This document shows positions 27,376-36,699 of a stretch of 64,000 nucleotides of DNA, piece by piece. Position 1 is the stretch's first letter. The number at the start of each line of letters is the position of its first letter. Source of the stretch: Anaerolineales bacterium. Lineage in GTDB: Bacteria; Chloroflexota; Anaerolineae; Anaerolineales; UBA6663. The DNA lies in contig JADZEK010000008.1 of NCBI GenBank assembly GCA_020850595.1, forward strand, positions 1 through 64,000, in the 5' to 3' direction. The notes beneath the pieces are model-generated. The model was not told the origin of the DNA and did not search any database. It worked only from the letters and a program-made list of their open reading frames with translations. Made by a program: the position numbers and the translations under genes.

Positions 27376-29895
27376 GTGCCCTCTGCCACCGTCGCCGGCC
27401 CCGAGTCGTTTCAGCGCTTTGGCGCGCTACTGAAGCATTTGCGGCTGCGGGCGGGGCTCACCCAACGCGAGCTGGCCCTGGCGGTCGGCTACCACTACGC
27501 GCACCTGAGTCGCCTGGAGCACGACCAGCGCCTGCCCGACACGGCCACGCTGCTGGCGCTGTTCGTGCCCGCCCTGGGCCTGGAAAGCGAACCGGAGTGG
27601 GCCCTGCGCCTGGTGACCCTGGCCGCCGCCGGGCGCGGCGAGGCCCTGCCCGCGGCGCTGGCCCACATCCAGATCCAGACCAGCGCGGCCGAGGTGCTGC
27701 CGCTGGAGACGGCCGAGCCGGCCCCTGGGCCGGTGGCCAGCCGCGTGCCCGTGCCGCTCACGCCGCTGCTCGGGCGCGACACCGAGCAGCACGCGCTACG
27801 GCTGATCCTGCTGCGGCCGGAGGTGCGCCTGCTGACCATCATGGGCCCGCCCGGCATCGGCAAGACCCGCCTCGGCCTGCAAGCCGCCGCCGATCTGGCC
27901 GGGCGCTATAAGCACGGCGCGCTCTTCATTGACCTGAGCCTGGCGCACACGCCGGAGGAGGTGGCCGCCGCGACGGCGCAGGCACTCGACCTGCCCGAGA
28001 CGCCCGGCCAGCCCCCGGCCGACGCGGTGGGCGCGGCGCTGCGCGAGCGCCACCAACTGCTGCTGTTCGATAACTTTGAGCAAGCGCGCGCCGCCGCCCC
28101 ACTGCTGGCCGGCTGGCTGCGGGCCGCCCCGCGCCTGAAGGCCCTGGTGACCAGCCGCGAGCACCTGCGCCTGGCGGGCGAGCACGAGTTCACCGTGCCG
28201 TCGCTGGATCCAGCCGCCGCCGCCGAGCTGTTTCAGCAGCGCGCCCAGGCAGTCCAACCCGATTTCGTCCTCACCGCCGCCAATGCGCCGGTGGTGGCTG
28301 AGATCTGCGCCCGCCTCGACGGCCTGCCGCTGGCGATTGAACTGGCCGCGGCCCGCGTGCGCCTGCTGCCGCCCGCCGCGCTGCGCCCCCGCCTCGACCA
28401 GCGGCTGGCGGTGCTGACCCAGGGCGCGCAGGATGGCCCCGCCGGCCGCCAGACTCTGCGCGGCGCGATTGACTGGAGCTACGATCTGCTGCTGCCCGCC
28501 GAGCAGCGGGTGTTCGCGGCGCTGGCGGTCTTCGCCGGGCCGTTCGGCGCGCTGGCAGCCGAGGTAGTTACGGGCGCCGGGCTGGAGGCACTCGAAGCCC
28601 TGACGGGCAAGAGCCTAGTGCAGGTGCTGGCCGACCCCGCCGGGGGCGCGCCGCGCCTGCGCCTGCTCGAGACCCTGCGCGAGTATGCGCTGGAACGCCT
28701 GCGCGCCGACCCACCGGCCCAGGCGGCGGCCCTGAGCGCCCACGGCCACTACTACGCCGCGCTGGCCGAGCGCTGCGCCGCCGACCTGCACGGCGCGGGC
28801 CAGGCCACTGCCCTCGCCACGCTCGACGCCGAGAGCGACAACCTGCGCGCGGCGCTGGCCTGGGCCGAGGCCGCCGACCCGGCGCTGGGCCTGCGGCTGG
28901 GGGTCAGCCTGTTTCGCATGTGGCAGTGGCGGGGCCGCCCGCGCGAGGGGCAGCAGTGGCTGCAGCGCATCTTGGCCGCCGCGCCCGAGCGGCCCGAGCT
29001 GGCCGACCTGCGGGCGCGGACGCTGCGGGCCGCCGGGGCGCTGGCCACCTCCGTCGGCGACTTCGCCGCCGCGCGCGGTCTGCACCAGCAAGCGCTGACG
29101 CTGGCCCAAACGCTGGGCGATCGGGAACTCATCGGCGCAGTGCTTAACAGCCTGGCGGTGGTGGAACACAGCGCCGGCGACCTAGACGCCGCCGCCGAGC
29201 GCTACGCCGTGGTACTGGCCGAGCGCCGCGCGCATGGCCGGCCGGGGGAGATCGCCCAATCGCTGAACAACATTGGGGTGGTGCTGGTGCAGCAGGATCG
29301 CTGCGCCGAGGCCGAGCCCTACTTGCGCGAGAGCCTGACGCTGCGCCAAACATTGGGCGACCCGCTCGACCTCTCGCAGTCGCAGCTCAACCTGGCGCAC
29401 GCGCTGGCGTGGCGGCAGCCGGCCGAGGCGCTGCCGCTGGCCGCCGCCTGCTTGGAGACGCACCGGGCCCTGAACGTGGAGCCGGCCGTGGTGGACAGCC
29501 TGCTGTGCCTGGCGGAGGTCCACCTGGCGCTGGGCGAGTGGGCGCCGGCGGCCGCGCACCTGCGCGAGAGCCTGACGCTGAGCGCGAACCTGGAAGACGG
29601 GCCGGATGTGCTGCGGGCGCTGGAGCGACTGGCCTGGCTGGCAGCGGCGCAGGGCGACCACGCCCGGGCGGTGTGGTTTGCCGCGGCCGCCGACCACCGC
29701 CGCGCGGCGGAGACGGCGCCGCTGGAGCCGGTGGAGGCCGCCCGGCGCACCGCGCTCTTGGCGACAGCCCGCACCGTCCTCACACCCGAGGCTTACGCGC
29801 TGGCGGCCCTGACGGGGGCCGCCGCGGCCTGGCCGGCATTGCTGGCCGCCGCGGCCTGGCCGGCATTGCTGGCCGCCGCGGCGCAGGCCGGCTAG
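27376..29895 (+). CDS. XRE-HTH, NB-ARC-like ATPase, TPR regulator
   Basis: 839 residues. An XRE helix-turn-helix (about 10-70: LLKHLRLRAGLTQRELALAV, then HLSRLEHDQRLP) is followed by a linker and a STAND-type ATPase. The ATPase has TPLLGRDTE, Walker A GPPGIGKTRL (about 155), Walker B LLLFDNFEQ and the sensor TSREHLRLAGE. About eight TPR-like helical repeats run to the end. Such proteins are signal-gated transcription regulators. Start at GTG 27376 from the adjacent promoter; the open frame extends 73 codons further upstream but without signals. The C-terminus has a 27-nt in-frame tandem duplication. Confidence 0.87.
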   Translation: MPSATVAGPESFQRFGALLKHLRLRAGLTQRELALAVGYHYAHLSRLEHDQRLPDTATLLALFVPALGLESEPEWALRLVTLAAAGRGEALPAALAHIQIQTSAAEVLPLETAEPAPGPVASRVPVPLTPLLGRDTEQHALRLILLRPEVRLLTIMGPPGIGKTRLGLQAAADLAGRYKHGALFIDLSLAHTPEEVAAATAQALDLPETPGQPPADAVGAALRERHQLLLFDNFEQARAAAPLLAGWLRAAPRLKALVTSREHLRLAGEHEFTVPSLDPAAAAELFQQRAQAVQPDFVLTAANAPVVAEICARLDGLPLAIELAAARVRLLPPAALRPRLDQRLAVLTQGAQDGPAGRQTLRGAIDWSYDLLLPAEQRVFAALAVFAGPFGALAAEVVTGAGLEALEALTGKSLVQVLADPAGGAPRLRLLETLREYALERLRADPPAQAAALSAHGHYYAALAERCAADLHGAGQATALATLDAESDNLRAALAWAEAADPALGLRLGVSLFRMWQWRGRPREGQQWLQRILAAAPERPELADLRARTLRAAGALATSVGDFAAARGLHQQALTLAQTLGDRELIGAVLNSLAVVEHSAGDLDAAAERYAVVLAERRAHGRPGEIAQSLNNIGVVLVQQDRCAEAEPYLRESLTLRQTLGDPLDLSQSQLNLAHALAWRQPAEALPLAAACLETHRALNVEPAVVDSLLCLAEVHLALGEWAPAAAHLRESLTLSANLEDGPDVLRALERLAWLAAAQGDHARAVWFAAAADHRRAAETAPLEPVEAARRTALLATARTVLTPEAYALAALTGAAAAWPALLAAAAWPALLAAAAQAG
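29818..29871 (+). repeat. 27-nt in-frame tandem duplication
   Basis: Two identical 27-nt copies encode AAAWPALLA twice, followed by a 9-nt start of a third copy, at the C-terminus of the HTH-ATPase-TPR protein. Confidence 0.85.
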
Positions 29896-30470
29896 CGCGG
29901 GCGCGCGCGGCGCACGAAGAGCATAAGCGCGGCGGGGAGTAGTAACAGCGCACTGATGGCGCCGCTGAGGAATTCAGAGAGCAGGCGTAAACCAAACGGG
30001 GCCAGCGGCGTAGTGGGGTCGGCGGGCGGGGCCGGCCACAGCGCCGGTGGCAGCCCGGCCGCGGCGCAGGCCAGCAGCACCCATAGCGCCACGCGGCCGA
30101 GGGTGCGCACGGTGCGGCCGTCATCATCCGGCCGGCGGCCGGCCAAGCCCATAAGCCCGCCGAGCAATCCGCCATAGAGGAGGCCGGCCAGCGTAGGGCC
30201 GCCCGTCAGTGCGTCTCCCAGCAGGCGGCCCAGCGCGCCTACCCCCAACCCGGCCCCCGGCCCCAGCACCAGCCCGGCCAGCAGCGGGACGAGCACGCCC
30301 GGCCGCACGTCGAGCTCCACGCCCCCGCCTAGGGGCAGGCTCAGCGGCAGCAACGACAAGGCCAGATGCAGGGCGGCATAGAGCAGCACCAGCGCGGCCA
30401 GGCGCACGAAGGCGGGCACCGAGAGCGGCGCGAGGGTTGGGCGGGCGGGGGCGCGGCGGGGGCGCGGCAT
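29892..30470 (-). CDS. ECF-transporter S-component-like membrane protein
   Basis: About 192 residues with five to six transmembrane helices after a basic N-terminus (MPRPRRAPARP). The block VRPGVLVPLLAGLVLGPGAG, then GVGALGRLLGDALTGG, resembles the conserved second and third helices of energy-coupling-factor S components, which bind vitamins. No ECF A/T genes are present, so it would use a shared module elsewhere. The start is uncertain: ATG 30470 without a good ribosome binding site. It converges on the regulator gene with a 4-nt overlap. Substrate unknown. Confidence 0.65.
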   Translation of the reverse strand: MPRPRRAPARPTLAPLSVPAFVRLAALVLLYAALHLALSLLPLSLPLGGGVELDVRPGVLVPLLAGLVLGPGAGLGVGALGRLLGDALTGGPTLAGLLYGGLLGGLMGLAGRRPDDDGRTVRTLGRVALWVLLACAAAGLPPALWPAPPADPTTPLAPFGLRLLSEFLSGAISALLLLPAALMLFVRRARPR

Positions 30471-30584
30471 GGCTACCCGGCCGCCTCCACCGCGGCTTGG
30501 GGCCATTGGCCGAATGCGCCCGCGCCAAAGCACAGGTCTGGCGTGTAAGGGGCCGTGGGCAAGCGAGGCATCGGCGGGGCGCGT

Positions 30585-31775
30585 TCAGTCGGGCCGCAGC
30601 GCGCTCGCCAAGCGGCGCACGCCCTCGCCGATGCGTTCGGGCAGGGTGTTGGAGTAGTTTAGGCGCATGGCATTGGTGTAGCGCCCCTCCGGTGAGAAGT
30701 TGACCCCGGGGATATAGGCGACCCGGCGCTCGAAGGCGCGCTGGAGCGGCGCGGCGGCGTCCACCTCCGGCGACAGCGTCACCCACAGGAACAGGCCGCC
30801 TTCCGGCAGCGTCCAGGCGGTGCTGGAGCCGAATTCCTGGGCCAGGGCGGCGATCATGGCGTCGCGGCGCTGGTGGTTGGCGGCGTTGAGGGCGGCCAGG
30901 TGCGGTTCGAGCAAGCCGCGGGTGAGGAACTCGGTGACGGTGCGCTGCAAGAGTTGGGATGACTCTAAGTCCAGGCTCTCGCGCAGGGCGTTCAGGCGGG
31001 TGACCAGCGGCGCGGGGCCAACGATCCAGCCCAGGCGCATGGCCGGGGCGATGATCTTGGAGAACGAGCTGACGTAAAAGACCAACCCCGCCTCGTCGAA
31101 GTGCTTAATCGGCGGCAGGCCCGCGCCGGCATAGCGCAGGGCCGAGTAGGTGTCATCTTCAATGAGCGGCACGCCGGTGCGCGCGGCGGCGGCGGCCAGC
31201 GCCTGGCGGCTGGCAAGCGGCAGGCTCACGCCCACCGGGTTGTGGAAGTCGGGGATAACGGCGCCCAACCGGGCCGGGCCGCCCGCTAGCAGCGCGGCCT
31301 CGAAGGCGGCTGGGTCCACGCCCGCCGCCAGGTCGAAGGCAACCGGGCGCAGCGCCGCGCCATGCGCCTGCATGACTTGCACAATGCCGGTAAAGGTCAG
31401 GGCTTCCACCACGGCGGGCGAACCAGGGTCGAGCAGCAGCCGGCCCAGCAGGGTGAGGGCCTGCTGCGCACCGCTGGTGATAAAGACGTTTTCGACGGCG
31501 CAGGCCACGCCGCGGCGGCGCATGGCGCCGGCGATCCACTCACGCAGTGGCGCGTAGGGCGGGCCGTATTGCAGGGCGCGCGCGCCGTCGCGGGTGAGGA
31601 CGGCCTCCAGGCAGGTGTGCAGCTCGGCCACCGGCAAGTGGTCGGCGGCGGGCAGCCCGCCGGCGAAGGAAATCACGTCGGGCTGGCTGGCGAGCGCGAT
31701 CATGTCGCGGATGGCGCTGCGCTGGAGGTGGGTGGCCAGGTAGGAGAGCGGGAAGGTGGGGGAGGAAGTAGTCAT
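30585..31775 (-). CDS. PLP-dependent aminotransferase, class I (2-aminoadipate/MocR-like, no HTH)
   Basis: 396 residues, fold type I. The PLP lysine is K240 in [16 protein letters not shown]179 (PDFHNPVG) and the acid/tyrosine pair in [11 protein letters not shown] (206-215) bind the cofactor. The start [14 protein letters not shown] matches LysN/2-aminoadipate and other broad-specificity aminotransferases related to MocR regulators, but with no DNA-binding domain. Likely role: transamination of amino acids with 2-oxoglutarate; exact substrate unsettled. A TATAAT box lies 8 nt before the ATG. It stands alone between other units. Confidence 0.9.
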   Translation of the reverse strand: MTTSSPTFPLSYLATHLQRSAIRDMIALASQPDVISFAGGLPAADHLPVAELHTCLEAVLTRDGARALQYGPPYAPLREWIAGAMRRRGVACAVENVFITSGAQQALTLLGRLLLDPGSPAVVEALTFTGIVQVMQAHGAALRPVAFDLAAGVDPAAFEAALLAGGPARLGAVIPDFHNPVGVSLPLASRQALAAAAARTGVPLIEDDTYSALRYAGAGLPPIKHFDEAGLVFYVSSFSKIIAPAMRLGWIVGPAPLVTRLNALRESLDLESSQLLQRTVTEFLTRGLLEPHLAALNAANHQRRDAMIAALAQEFGSSTAWTLPEGGLFLWVTLSPEVDAAAPLQRAFERRVAYIPGVNFSPEGRYTNAMRLNYSNTLPERIGEGVRRLASALRPD

Positions 31776-31783
31776 TACCGGCG

Positions 31784-31789
31784 ATTATA
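31784..31789 (-). promoter_or_regulatory. -10 box of leaderless aminotransferase transcript
   Basis: TATAAT on the minus strand, 8 nt before the ATG at 31775, with no ribosome binding site. Confidence 0.6.
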
Positions 31790-31863
31790 CGCGCCCCCCG
31801 CCCCAACGACCGCGCCGCCGGCCGGCCTTTCCTTAAAGGTTGGCGGCAACTCGCCCGGCTCCG

Positions 31864-31891
31864 TTGACAATCGCGCAGGTTATCCTAGAAT
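31864..31891 (+). promoter_or_regulatory. Promoter of the amino-acid ABC transporter operon
   Basis: TTGACA, 16-nt spacer, TAGAAT. The leader is about 75 nt and ends with a GAGGAGG-containing ribosome binding region before the ATG at 31974. Confidence 0.75.
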
Positions 31892-31973
31892 AACGAACAG
31901 TGCGGTCGAGGCTGACGGGGGGCACACGGGCCGCAGCAGACTAGCTGTGCAACGAGGAGGCACGGAGAAGATA

Positions 31974-32792
31974 ATGAAGACACGAACCTTTTGGGGCGGC
32001 TGGCTGGCGCTGAGCATGGCGCTGGCGGCCTGCACTCCGGCGGCCACGCCGACCGCCGGGGTAGCGACGAGCGCCGGCGGCGGCCTGTCCGACCTGGGCG
32101 GGCGGACCATCCGTATCGCGGTAGAGAACGCCTACAACCCGTTCAACTACATTGACGAGGCGACCGGCAAAGGCGTGGGCTACGATTACGACCTGTTCGC
32201 GGATGTCTGCAAGCGCCTGAACTGCAAGGCCGAGTTTGTCACCACCAGTTGGGACACGATCGTGGCGGTGATGGGCGGCACGAGCAGCGCCGACACCTTC
32301 GACGTGGCCGCCGACGGCATCACCATCACCGACGAGCGCGCGCAGCACGTGGACTTTTCGACCCCGTACATCGCGCTGCAGCAGCAGTTGCTGGTGCGGG
32401 CCGACGAGAGCCGCTTCACCGACGCCGCCAGCGCCAAGGCCATCGCGGGCCTGAAGTACGGCGCGCAGCCGGGCACCACCAACTACGACCTGACGGCCGA
32501 GACCTTTGGCGAAGGGAATATCCAGGCCTTCGACCAGTACGGCCTGATCGTGCAGGCGCTCATCAATGGCGACATTGACGCCATGCTGATTGACAACGTG
32601 GCGGGCGAGGGCTACATCGGGGCCAACCCCGACAAGCTCAAGCTGATCGGCGAGCCGCTGTCGAGCGAAGAGCTGGGCTTTGCCTTCCCCAAGGGCAGCG
32701 ACCTGGTCGCGCCGATTAACGCGGCGCTGGCCGCCATGAAGGCGGACGGCTCGCTCGACGCGCTGTACGCCAAGTGGTTCCCGTCGAACTAA
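31974..32792 (+). CDS. Amino-acid ABC transporter substrate-binding lipoprotein
   Basis: 272 residues. A lipobox ALAAC (C20) tethers the protein. The type 2 periplasmic-binding fold (SBP_bac_3) follows, with [20 protein letters not shown], then [16 protein letters not shown], and [24 protein letters not shown]. The last is the polar amino-acid binding block with its Arg/Asp ligand contacts. First gene of a three-gene importer with a permease and an ATPase. A hairpin after this gene probably lowers expression of the other two, the usual way to make binding protein in excess. Substrate: a polar or charged amino acid, not further defined. Confidence 0.93.
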   Translation: MKTRTFWGGWLALSMALAACTPAATPTAGVATSAGGGLSDLGGRTIRIAVENAYNPFNYIDEATGKGVGYDYDLFADVCKRLNCKAEFVTTSWDTIVAVMGGTSSADTFDVAADGITITDERAQHVDFSTPYIALQQQLLVRADESRFTDAASAKAIAGLKYGAQPGTTNYDLTAETFGEGNIQAFDQYGLIVQALINGDIDAMLIDNVAGEGYIGANPDKLKLIGEPLSSEELGFAFPKGSDLVAPINAALAAMKADGSLDALYAKWFPSN

Positions 32793-32829
32793 CCGCACCC
32801 GTGAGCGTTCCGCGAGACTAAGGCAGACA

Positions 32830-32869
32830 GCAGGAGGGTAGGCCCCCAGGCTTGCCCTCCTGCGCTTTA
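32830..32869 (+). terminator. Attenuating hairpin between binding protein and permease
   Basis: GCAGGAGGG (32830-32838) pairs with CCCTCCTGC (32855-32863) and is followed by GCTTTATT. It ends 4 nt before the permease ATG and may terminate part of the transcripts. Confidence 0.6.
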
Positions 32870-32873
32870 TTCC

Positions 32874-33752
32874 ATGACTCAGCCAACCTCCTCCGCCGCG
32901 CAGACCAACCCGCCGCGCCTGGCCGGTGACGGCCGTTCTCGGCTAGCCCCGGCGCTCGACCAGATCGCCAACTGGCCCTGGTGGCTGCTGGTGATCATCT
33001 TCTTGGGGCTGCTGATCCTCTTCGAGATCGTCACCAACGCCCGGATGCTGACTGTCTTTCGGGCCGTGAGCGCGGGCGCGGTGATCACGCTGGTGGTGTC
33101 TATCAGCGCGTATGCCATGGCGCTGGTGATTGGGCTGCTGGTGGGGCTGGGGCGGGTGTCTAAGAACCGCCTGGCCTATAACCTGGCAGCGTTCTACGTG
33201 GAAGTCGTCCGCGGCGTGCCGATCTTGGTGCTGCTGCTGTACATCGCCTTCGTGGGCGTGCCGCTGTTCGTCTCGGGCGTCAACGTCGTCGGCGGCTGGC
33301 TGGGGCCGCTGGGCGGCGGGTTGGCGGCCTTTTCGACCCGCCAGGTAGATTTCACCCTGCGCGTGGTGCTGGGGCTGGGGATGGCCTATGGCGCGTTCGA
33401 GGCCGAGATTTTTCGCGCGGGCATCCAATCTATTGAGCGTGGGCAAATGGAGGCGGCGCGGGCACTGGGCATGAGCTATTTTCAGGCCATGCGCCACATC
33501 ATCCTGCCACAGGCCATCCGCCGCATCCTGCCGGTGCTGGGCAACGACTTTGTTTCGATGGTCAAGGACTCGTCGCTGGTGTCGGTGCTGGGTGTGACTG
33601 ACATTACCCAGTTGGCGAAGCTATATGCCTCCAGCACCTTTTTGTTCTTCCAAACCTACAGCATCCTGGCCTTCATCTACCTGGTGCTGACGATCTTGTT
33701 GACGCGGGGCGTGCGGGCCTTGGAGGCCTGGCTGACCCTGTTCCGGCAATAG
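32874..33752 (+). CDS. Amino-acid ABC transporter permease (HisM/GlnP family)
   Basis: 292 residues. About 35 soluble N-terminal residues are followed by five to six transmembrane helices. The cytoplasmic EAA loop, EAARALGMSYFQAMRHIILP, docks the ATPase, and ITLVVSISAYAMALVIGLLV and AFYVEVVRGVPILVLLLY are family-typical. About 30 residues in the loop before the fourth helix (GVNVVGGWLGPLGGGLAAFS) are longer than usual. No Shine-Dalgarno precedes the ATG, which lies directly after the hairpin tail. Works with the neighbouring binding protein and ATPase. Confidence 0.92.
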   Translation: MTQPTSSAAQTNPPRLAGDGRSRLAPALDQIANWPWWLLVIIFLGLLILFEIVTNARMLTVFRAVSAGAVITLVVSISAYAMALVIGLLVGLGRVSKNRLAYNLAAFYVEVVRGVPILVLLLYIAFVGVPLFVSGVNVVGGWLGPLGGGLAAFSTRQVDFTLRVVLGLGMAYGAFEAEIFRAGIQSIERGQMEAARALGMSYFQAMRHIILPQAIRRILPVLGNDFVSMVKDSSLVSVLGVTDITQLAKLYASSTFLFFQTYSILAFIYLVLTILLTRGVRALEAWLTLFRQ

Positions 33753-33772
33753 GCCGCGCAAGGACCACAGCC

Positions 33773-34519
33773 ATGAGCGACGACGGGCACGACATGGTGG
33801 TGATCAAGAACCTGGTCAAGCAGTTCGGCCAGTTCCGGGCGGTGGATGGGGTCAACCTGACCGTCAAGCAGGGGCAGGTGCTGGTCATCATCGGGCCGAG
33901 CGGTTCGGGCAAGAGCACCGTGCTGCGCTGCATCAACCACCTGGAGACGCCGACCAGCGGCGAGATTTGGGTGGACGGCCGGCAGTTGACCCACAACAGC
34001 AAAGACATCAACGCCGTGCGGGCCGAGGTGGGGATCGTCTTTCAGCAGTTCAACCTGTTCCCGCACCTGACGGCGCTGGAGAACATCATGCTGGCGCAGC
34101 GGGTGGTGCGCCAGCGCAGCGGGGCGGAAGCCAAGCGCGTGGCCCTGCAGCAGTTGGAGCGGGTGGGCATCCCCGAGAAGGCGCGCTCTTACCCCGGCCA
34201 GCTTTCCGGCGGGCAGCAGCAGCGCGTGGCGATTGCGCGCTCGCTGGCCATGAACCCCAAGATCATGCTCTTCGACGAGCCGACCTCGGCGCTCGACCCG
34301 GAGATGATTAAGGAAGTTCTGGACGTGATGCAGGACCTGGCCCGCGACGGCATGACGATGCTGTGCGTGACGCACGAGATGGGCTTCGCGCGCAACGCCG
34401 CCAACGAGATCATCTTCATGGACCGCGGGCAGATCGTGGAGCAAGGCGCCCCCAAGGACTTTTACGCCAACCCGCGCGAGGAGCGCACGCGGCTGTTCCT
34501 GGGGCAGATTCTGCACTAG
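33773..34519 (+). CDS. Amino-acid ABC transporter ATP-binding protein (GlnQ-like)
   Basis: 248 residues. Walker A is GPSGSGKST (41-49), the Q-loop lies in GIVFQQFNLFPHLT, the signature is LSGGQQQRVAIAR, Walker B is IMLFDEPTSALDP and the switch His is in CVTHEMGFAR. The sequence is close to standard GlnQ/GltL proteins and should energise uptake through the permease at 32874. The gene is followed by a clear terminator. Confidence 0.95.
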   Translation: MSDDGHDMVVIKNLVKQFGQFRAVDGVNLTVKQGQVLVIIGPSGSGKSTVLRCINHLETPTSGEIWVDGRQLTHNSKDINAVRAEVGIVFQQFNLFPHLTALENIMLAQRVVRQRSGAEAKRVALQQLERVGIPEKARSYPGQLSGGQQQRVAIARSLAMNPKIMLFDEPTSALDPEMIKEVLDVMQDLARDGMTMLCVTHEMGFARNAANEIIFMDRGQIVEQGAPKDFYANPREERTRLFLGQILH

Positions 34520-34538
34520 GGCTTCGTGCCACCAACGT

Positions 34539-34566
34539 AAACAGGCAGCCGCTGGGCTGCCTGTTT
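34539..34566. terminator. Bidirectional terminator after the amino-acid transporter
   Basis: AAACAGGCAGC (34539-34549), a 6-nt loop and its perfect complement ending in TGTTTTGATT. It also lies 12 nt beyond the convergent ubiX-like stop. Confidence 0.85.
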
Positions 34567-34577
34567 TGATTCAGGCC

Positions 34578-35198
34578 CTACGCCTCGGGCGGCGGCGCGT
34601 CGCGCCGGGCGAGGGCGGCGGCGCGCAGGCCCTGCCAGCGGGCGAACAGCTCGTTCTCGATGCCCAGGCGGAAGAGCACGCGGCCGACGGTGTTATCAAT
34701 GATATCGTCCACGGTGCGCGGGCGGGCGTAGAAGGCGGGCACGGGCGGGAAGATGACGGCCCCGGCCTCGGCGGCCTGGCGCATGAGGCGGATGTGTCCG
34801 AGGTGGAAGGGCGTCTCGCGCAGGACGAGGAGCAGTGGGCGGCCTTCTTTAAGCGTGACATCGGCGGCGCGGGTGAGCAGGTCGGCGGCGTAGCTGTTGG
34901 CCACGCCCGAGAGGGTCTTAATACTGGCCGGGATGATGACCATGCCGCGGGTGGGGAACGAGCCGCTGGCCGGGGGCGCGCCAATGTCGCGGTTGTCGTA
35001 GACGTGCGCGGCCAGGGCCTCCACGTCTTTCACGGCCCAATCGGTCTCGGCGGCGATGGTGGTCTTGGCGGCGGCGCTGAGCACCAGGTGCGCCTCGTAC
35101 TCGGCGCTGTGCTGGAGGTACTCCAGCAGGCGAATGCCCAGGATGACGCCGCTGGCCCCAGAGATGCCCACGACGAGGCGCTGCCGGGGGGTGTCCAT
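34578..35198 (-). CDS. ubiX: UbiX-family flavin prenyltransferase
   Basis: 206 residues. UbiX enzymes attach a dimethylallyl group to FMN to make prenylated FMN, the cofactor of UbiD-type decarboxylases. The family landmarks are present: VVGISGASGVILGIRLLEYL, VIIPASIKTLSGVANSYAAD, LLTRAADVTLKE and LLLVLRETPFHLGHIRLM. The start lies 2 nt after the stop of the cyclic amidohydrolase gene, so the two are co-transcribed. No UbiD is in the window, leaving open what uses the cofactor. Confidence 0.93.
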   Translation of the reverse strand: MDTPRQRLVVGISGASGVILGIRLLEYLQHSAEYEAHLVLSAAAKTTIAAETDWAVKDVEALAAHVYDNRDIGAPPASGSFPTRGMVIIPASIKTLSGVANSYAADLLTRAADVTLKEGRPLLLVLRETPFHLGHIRLMRQAAEAGAVIFPPVPAFYARPRTVDDIIDNTVGRVLFRLGIENELFARWQGLRAAALARRDAPPPEA

Positions 35199-35200
35199 GC

Positions 35201-36571
35201 CTAAGCGGCCGCCTGCGTCGCCAGCGGGCGCACGAGCTGGCCGCGCGGCTGGTCGGCCACCAGCGCGCCGTCGCGCATGACGACCTGACCGCGCACAATG
35301 GTCATCACCGGGCGGCCGCGCCCCTGCCAGCCATGCCAGGGGGTGATGTTGTTCTTGCTGTGGAGTTGGGCCTCGTCAATCGTCCAGGGCTGGTCAAGGT
35401 CTATGACGGTCAGGTCGCCGTCGGCGCCGGGGAGCAGGCTGCCCTTGCGCGGCCAGACGCCCCAGATGCGCGCCGGGGCCTCCGAGCACAGTCGCACGAG
35501 TTGGTTGAGTGTCAGGCCGCGTTTGCCGACCGCCTCGGACAGCATGAGCGGGATAAGGGTTTCGACGCCGGTGAACCCGGAGAGCGCCTGCCACACCTCT
35601 GGGTTGAATTTGTCGGCGGCAGTGTGCGGGGCGTGGTCGGTGGCGACCATGTCCACCGTGCCGTCAAGGAGCGCTTGATAGAGATAGGCGGCGTGCTCGC
35701 TGGTGCGCACGGGCGGGTTGACTTTGAGGCGGGTGCGCAGCGGCTCGGCATACTGCTCGGCAGGCAGAAAGAGATAGTGCGGGCAGGTCTCAGCGGTGAG
35801 ATCAACGCCTTTGGCTTTCCACTCGCGCACCATCTGCGCGCCGTCTTTGGAGCTGAGGTGAAAGATGTGAATCTTGGCCCCGGTGTAGCGGGCGAACAGA
35901 GCCACGCGCTGAATGGCCTCGGCCTCGCACAGCGCGGGGCGGCTCTCCAGAAAAGCGGCCATATCCTGTCGGCCGGTGGCGCGCAACTGGCGGGCGCGGT
36001 GCTGGAGGATCTGGTTGTTCTCGGCGTGGAAGCCAATGCGCAGGCCGGTCTGGGCGACTTCGGCCAGGGCCTCCACCAACCTGCCGTCGTCGGGCGCGGG
36101 CAGGCTGCCGATGGTTTCGCCCATGAAGACCTTGAAGCCCACCACCCCGGCGGCGGCCATCGGGACAATCTGGTCCACGTTCTCCTGCACCACGACGCCC
36201 ACGAGCACCACATCGCAATAAGACTGTGCGGCGATGGCGGCGGCGCGCTGGGCGACGACCTCCGGCGTGCTGGTGGGCGGCAGGGTGTTGGGCATATCCA
36301 GCACGCAGGTAATGCCGCCCATGACGGCGGCAGTGGAGCCGGTGGTGTAGTCTTCCTTGTGGGTCAGCCCCGGCTCGCGGAAGTGGACGTGGAAGTCGAG
36401 CAGGCCGGAGGTGATGACCTGGCCGCTGACGTCTAGGACGGTGTCGCCGGCGGGCAGCGAGCGGTCTTCACCGACGGCGACGATGCGGCCATGGTGGAGG
36501 GCGACGCCGCCGCGAAAGGTGGTGGTGGGGGTGACCACTCGGCCGTTACGGAGGACGAGATCGGCGGTCAT
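35201..36571 (-). CDS. Cyclic amidohydrolase (dihydroorotase/allantoinase group)
   Basis: A 456-residue zinc amidohydrolase that opens cyclic amides such as dihydroorotate, allantoin or hydantoins. Metal ligands are visible: H61 and H63 in DFHVHFREPG, probable carbamylated K147 in GFKVFMGE, the histidines of GFHAENN and IFHLSS, and the Asp of VATDHAPH (about 313). The FKVFMG sequence and the 450-residue length favour allantoinase or a type I dihydroorotase over hydantoinase. No other pyrimidine or purine catabolism gene is near. An AGGAGCC site precedes the ATG, with a TAGAAT promoter about 50 nt upstream. Confidence 0.85.
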   Translation of the reverse strand: MTADLVLRNGRVVTPTTTFRGGVALHHGRIVAVGEDRSLPAGDTVLDVSGQVITSGLLDFHVHFREPGLTHKEDYTTGSTAAVMGGITCVLDMPNTLPPTSTPEVVAQRAAAIAAQSYCDVVLVGVVVQENVDQIVPMAAAGVVGFKVFMGETIGSLPAPDDGRLVEALAEVAQTGLRIGFHAENNQILQHRARQLRATGRQDMAAFLESRPALCEAEAIQRVALFARYTGAKIHIFHLSSKDGAQMVREWKAKGVDLTAETCPHYLFLPAEQYAEPLRTRLKVNPPVRTSEHAAYLYQALLDGTVDMVATDHAPHTAADKFNPEVWQALSGFTGVETLIPLMLSEAVGKRGLTLNQLVRLCSEAPARIWGVWPRKGSLLPGADGDLTVIDLDQPWTIDEAQLHSKNNITPWHGWQGRGRPVMTIVRGQVVMRDGALVADQPRGQLVRPLATQAAA

Positions 36572-36616
36572 TCGGAGGCTCCTGGCGCACCGGCAAGGGG
36601 AGCCGGGCGCAGCTCT

Positions 36617-36655
36617 ATTCTAACGTATTGACTCACGCCACACCGGGCATACACT
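36617..36655. promoter_or_regulatory. Divergent promoters for amidohydrolase and unknown protein
   Basis: The minus-strand TAGAAT at 36622-36617 serves the amidohydrolase. On the plus strand TTGACT (36628-36633), 16 nt and TACACT (36650-36655) serve the gene at 36700. The two promoters are back to back and could interfere with each other. Confidence 0.55.
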
Positions 36656-36699
36656 TTGAGTTACGCAGGCAGCATACCAGCATCTATGGGAGGCAAACC

